DNA from: Dugong dugon
Lineage: Eukaryota > Chordata > Mammalia > Sirenia > Dugongidae
NCBI GenBank assembly: GCA_030035585.1
Contig: CM057461.1
Coordinates: 166,109,624 to 166,173,623, forward strand
DNA length: 64,000 nucleotides
Reading direction: 5' to 3'
The translations under genes were made by a program, and so were the position numbers. The notes below the pieces were generated by a model that ran no database searches, was not told where the DNA came from, and saw nothing but the letters and a program-made list of their open reading frames with translations. Every line of letters begins with the position of its first letter. Within the stretch, counting starts at the first letter, position 1. This document shows, in pieces, positions 61,236 through 64,000 of the stretch.

Positions 61236-62249
61236 ATTTTATTAACAGCAAAAAAATACTCTTTTTAAAAAGTGGATTTATAAACCATGAGTGATCTATT
61301 ATAAAACAACTGCTCCAAATTGTAGTAAATATTTTACCTCAAATAGCAGCAATAAGAGCATGAAATAAAGCTTTAGAAATCATATAACCTGGGGGTTTTC
61401 TAATATTTAGCAAAAAAACTTTTCTAGATGAAATCTCACACAATGTCTCCAATATGTAAAACTGGAAAAAGCATTGTTAATACTACTTTATCTTTTCAAA
61501 TATATCACATTAATTTATGACAAAATCAAATAAAAAGACTGAAACTGAGGTTGGGGATGTTAGTTACAGTCTTATCACCATCTCAGCAACCTATTTATTT
61601 CTGTATAATTTTGTTTTGATTTCACCCAATTAAGTAGTTGCAAGTAAGTAGCAACTTTCGTTTGTGGTTTTTTGTTTGTATTTGGGAGGCAGCAACTTTT
61701 AATGGTTCACTTTGCTGTCTCAGGATATTCTTCAGTTAAACTGATTCAACAGTTTAAATAAACAGGATAAATTTTTTTTTGTTCAAAGTTAAGTCAGTAC
61801 CAATACATAACAACTGCTTACAAGGCAGACAAGGAAAACCCAAATCTTGCAAAGAGGTATAAAAAATTTATAATATGATACCAGAACTTAAGTTACATGT
61901 TCATTTGTTACTAGACAAATGAGTTACATGGGATGAGTATGCCCCAAGGAAATATACCTGTGTCTTGCCTGTCATTTAGCTGAGCAGTGTATGTTCCATA
62001 GTAGCGTATTGCTTAGATAATTTTATATCAACAGCTATGCACAAGGCTGAATTTTTTTAAATCTACTGCAAATTACAACTTTCCTTATGAATGACCCGTT
62101 TAAAATTCACAAATAAGCACAGAGATGGTAAGAGAAGCTTTATTCTGAGGACTGCCTGTCCCACACACAAAAATTAACCATGCAGCACTATCATCTTCAC
62201 TGTGTTAAAATTTGATATACGGTAAGTGCCTGTGTGTTGTTTATTTTAT

Positions 62250-62475
62250 TATAGTGGCATTATAGGAAAGTGGCTAAGAGTACAAGCTGAAGAATTAGCC
62301 TGCCTGGTTTCAAATCCAACTCTGACACTTTACAGTTCTGTAACCTTTGGGCTGTGCCTATTTCCTCAGATAATAGGGGAATCAATTTCACAGGGCTATG
62401 ATGAGGGTTAAGTGAGTCAATACAAGTAAAGTGTTCAGAACACTGCATGTTATATAGTAGACACTTTTTATTATT
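62250..62475 (+). repeat. MIR, sense, nearly complete
   Basis: The order aggaaagtggctaagagtac, ctggtttcaaatccaactct, tcctcagataataggggaat, gggttaagtgagtcaataca, agtgttcagaacactgcatg covers the MIR head to tail. Confidence 0.85.
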
Positions 62476-63319
62476 ACTGGTTTCAAATACATTTTACATG
62501 AGATTTAAATCAAACATCGGCAGAACCTCTGAAGCACCTCCTCAAAATTCTAGAGTTTAAAACAGTTTGAAAACCAGTGATCAAATCCAAACCACTGATT
62601 TAACAGGTGAAGGAAATGAGAGACCAACATTAGTGACTTGTCACATATCTTGTTTCACTAATTTTCCTAAAAATAAGAGTTTCGAATTAACATTACTAAT
62701 GGTGACATTCAACTATGTCCAAAGCAAGGCAAAGTCATGAGATTATATCACGTGTCCAAGAATCTGTGGATAGTGTGATGGCCATCTACAACATTAATCT
62801 AATAAATAATTATGCAGTCAGAAAACGAATAGGGTAGGAACCAAAAGGCAGTGAAACTAAACGAAAAGACATCATAATTACTCTCAAAAAGGCAATGGTT
62901 AAAAACACCTCCTTAGAAAAAAAGTGTTAAACTATTTATAAAACCAAACTATTTTGATCAAGAGTTTTAGGCACACCTAATACATGCTTACTCCTCCACT
63001 CCTTACTTACTATACAACCTTAGTGAGACCTTTGAGTCTGAAAAATTAGCTGCTGCTTCTACCAAAGAGAGCTAATATTCATCACAAGGAAACAGCTACA
63101 AATTATTCTTTATTAAATTCAAACAGGAGAGCAGCAGCCCAAATAACACTAAATGTCTAAGCCAAAGAATTATGTATTAAGCTTTGTAGACATTTTTGTA
63201 CTTATCTGAATAGGACTAGAGCTGGTCTCTGAGAAATTCACAACACAAAAAGCAAAATAAGAGACAATCTTTGAAGGTCAACTCAACAAGAGCTAAAAGG
63301 CTTTTGAGTGTCTCTATTT

Positions 63320-63600
63320 TGCCCTTCCCACGAGGGTCTCCCTCCTCAATCCAGTTATCAAAGAATAGCACCACCTCTTCTTGGAATGTCCTTCCCCTTG
63401 TCATCTCCGTCTGCTGAAATCCTACCCATGCTTAAAGGTTCCACTTAAATGACGCCGCTTCCATAAATTTTTCCCCAACGCCCCCAATCTAAAATTAATC
63501 TCACTCCTTTTTACTCCCCTATTCTGAACCTCTACATCAACATTTATTATATAATACATTGGACTGCAATTAGCTATATTCACTTCTCCTCCTCCACCCT
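63320..63600 (+). repeat. L2 LINE fragment, sense
   Basis: The order cttggaatgtccttcccctt, aaatcctacccatgcttaaa, ggttccacttaaatgacgcc is the L2 3' region. Confidence 0.7.
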
Positions 63601-63639
63601 ACATTCTCCCTCAAGAAAATCCCCCAGAGAGCCATAAGG

Positions 63640-63890
63640 GAGAGAGAAATGGAATTAACATTTGTTAAACACCTCAGTACCAGGCAAGGTGCTAGGCATT
63701 TTACATACATTATGTCACATAATCTGTTTGACAGCCATCAGGGGAGGTAAATAGGTGTTGTTACTTCCATTTTACCAATGAGACAACATACTCCGAGTTC
63801 AATAGCTTATCCAATGTCAAACTGCTAGTCAATTCCAGTGCTCATGGAACGCTGGTTTCCCTGGCTCCAAAGAGCTCTAAGGAAACCACC
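63640..63890 (-). repeat. MIR-type SINE, antisense
   Basis: The order catttgttaaacacctcagt, acttccattttaccaatgag and aatgtcaaactgctagtc is the MIR antisense. A short L2-like end (cagtaggtattccataaata) follows to about 63960. Confidence 0.65.
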
Positions 63891-64000
63891 TTGCTGTAGG
63901 TCTTGTTCACACACCTTGCCTAAAAGACAGTAGGTATTCCATAAATATGTGTTGAATTAAATAGTCTCATGGACTCAGTACCACCCTTTTTAATAATCCG

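Larger units (their letters stand above)
31231..64000 (-). other. Region upstream of the RAPH1 start codon, probably 5' intron
   Basis: Because the ATG abuts an acceptor, at least the start of this 32.8 kb should be an intron separating the start codon from a 5' UTR exon. I found no CpG island, no convincing promoter and no coding exon of another gene here. Stretches with no recognised element are 32990-34170, 35200-35800, 41240-42410, 44340-45680, 46460-47090, 47650-48460, 48670-49290, 58020-59740, 61240-62240 and 62480-63310. They are AT-rich and contain only short chance frames. The rest is transposon sequence listed separately. Confidence 0.7.

Noticed and set aside
31231-64000. A second protein-coding gene upstream of RAPH1
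   Set aside because: No frame over 100 codons outside repeats with recognisable content, no CpG island, and no exon-like block with splice sites that I could recognise.

Overview
This window is nuclear DNA of a placental mammal, almost certainly an afrotherian and most likely an elephant or close relative. The main evidence is about 27 copies of a tRNA-headed SINE of the AfroSINE type. They occur together with fragments of an RTE (BovB-like) LINE that has the same 3' tail, and with L1 copies carrying a 3' UTR that I associate with elephants. Base composition is AT-rich. There is no CpG island, no operon-like gene packing and no bacterial or viral coding block.

The only gene I can support is RAPH1 (lamellipodin), on the minus strand. 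Four coding exons are visible: 31111-31230 (start codon, residues 1-40), 27587-27692 (residues 41-75 plus one base), 26270-26772 (residues 76-243) and 699-776 (residues 244-269). All junctions have GT/AG signals and compatible phases, and the joined frame is open. The window therefore encodes the N-terminal talin-binding part, a Ser-rich linker and the coiled coil before the Ras-association domain. The RA, PH and proline-rich parts must lie beyond base 1. The intron between the last two exons is 25.5 kb. The initiator ATG abuts a splice acceptor, so the 5' UTR is spliced from further upstream. No exon or promoter was found in 31231-64000, which I read as 5' intron or flank.

Everything else is transposon-derived or AT-rich intronic sequence. 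Old layers are L2, MIR, MER5A, a MER58-like element and ancient L1 (notably about 49.3-54.5 kb on plus and 55.05-58.0 kb on minus). Younger layers are L1 copies with a lineage-specific 3' UTR (1-423, 15350-15880, 36867-37512, 38850-40839, 50200-51768), a complete solo MaLR-type LTR (35806-36305), RTE fragments and the AfroSINEs. Target-site duplications mark many insertions exactly, including an L1 nested in an AfroSINE with both duplications preserved.

I see no undescribed biological system. The items most worth a second look are an unidentified repeat of about 160 bp present twice (24080-24240, 25571-25730), an AfroSINE with a duplicated tail inside one target-site duplication, the shared SINE/RTE tail, two distinct L1 3' ends, and a perfect 19-bp inverted repeat in an AT-rich intron. 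Most long open frames in the window are chance frames or frames inside LINE remnants.
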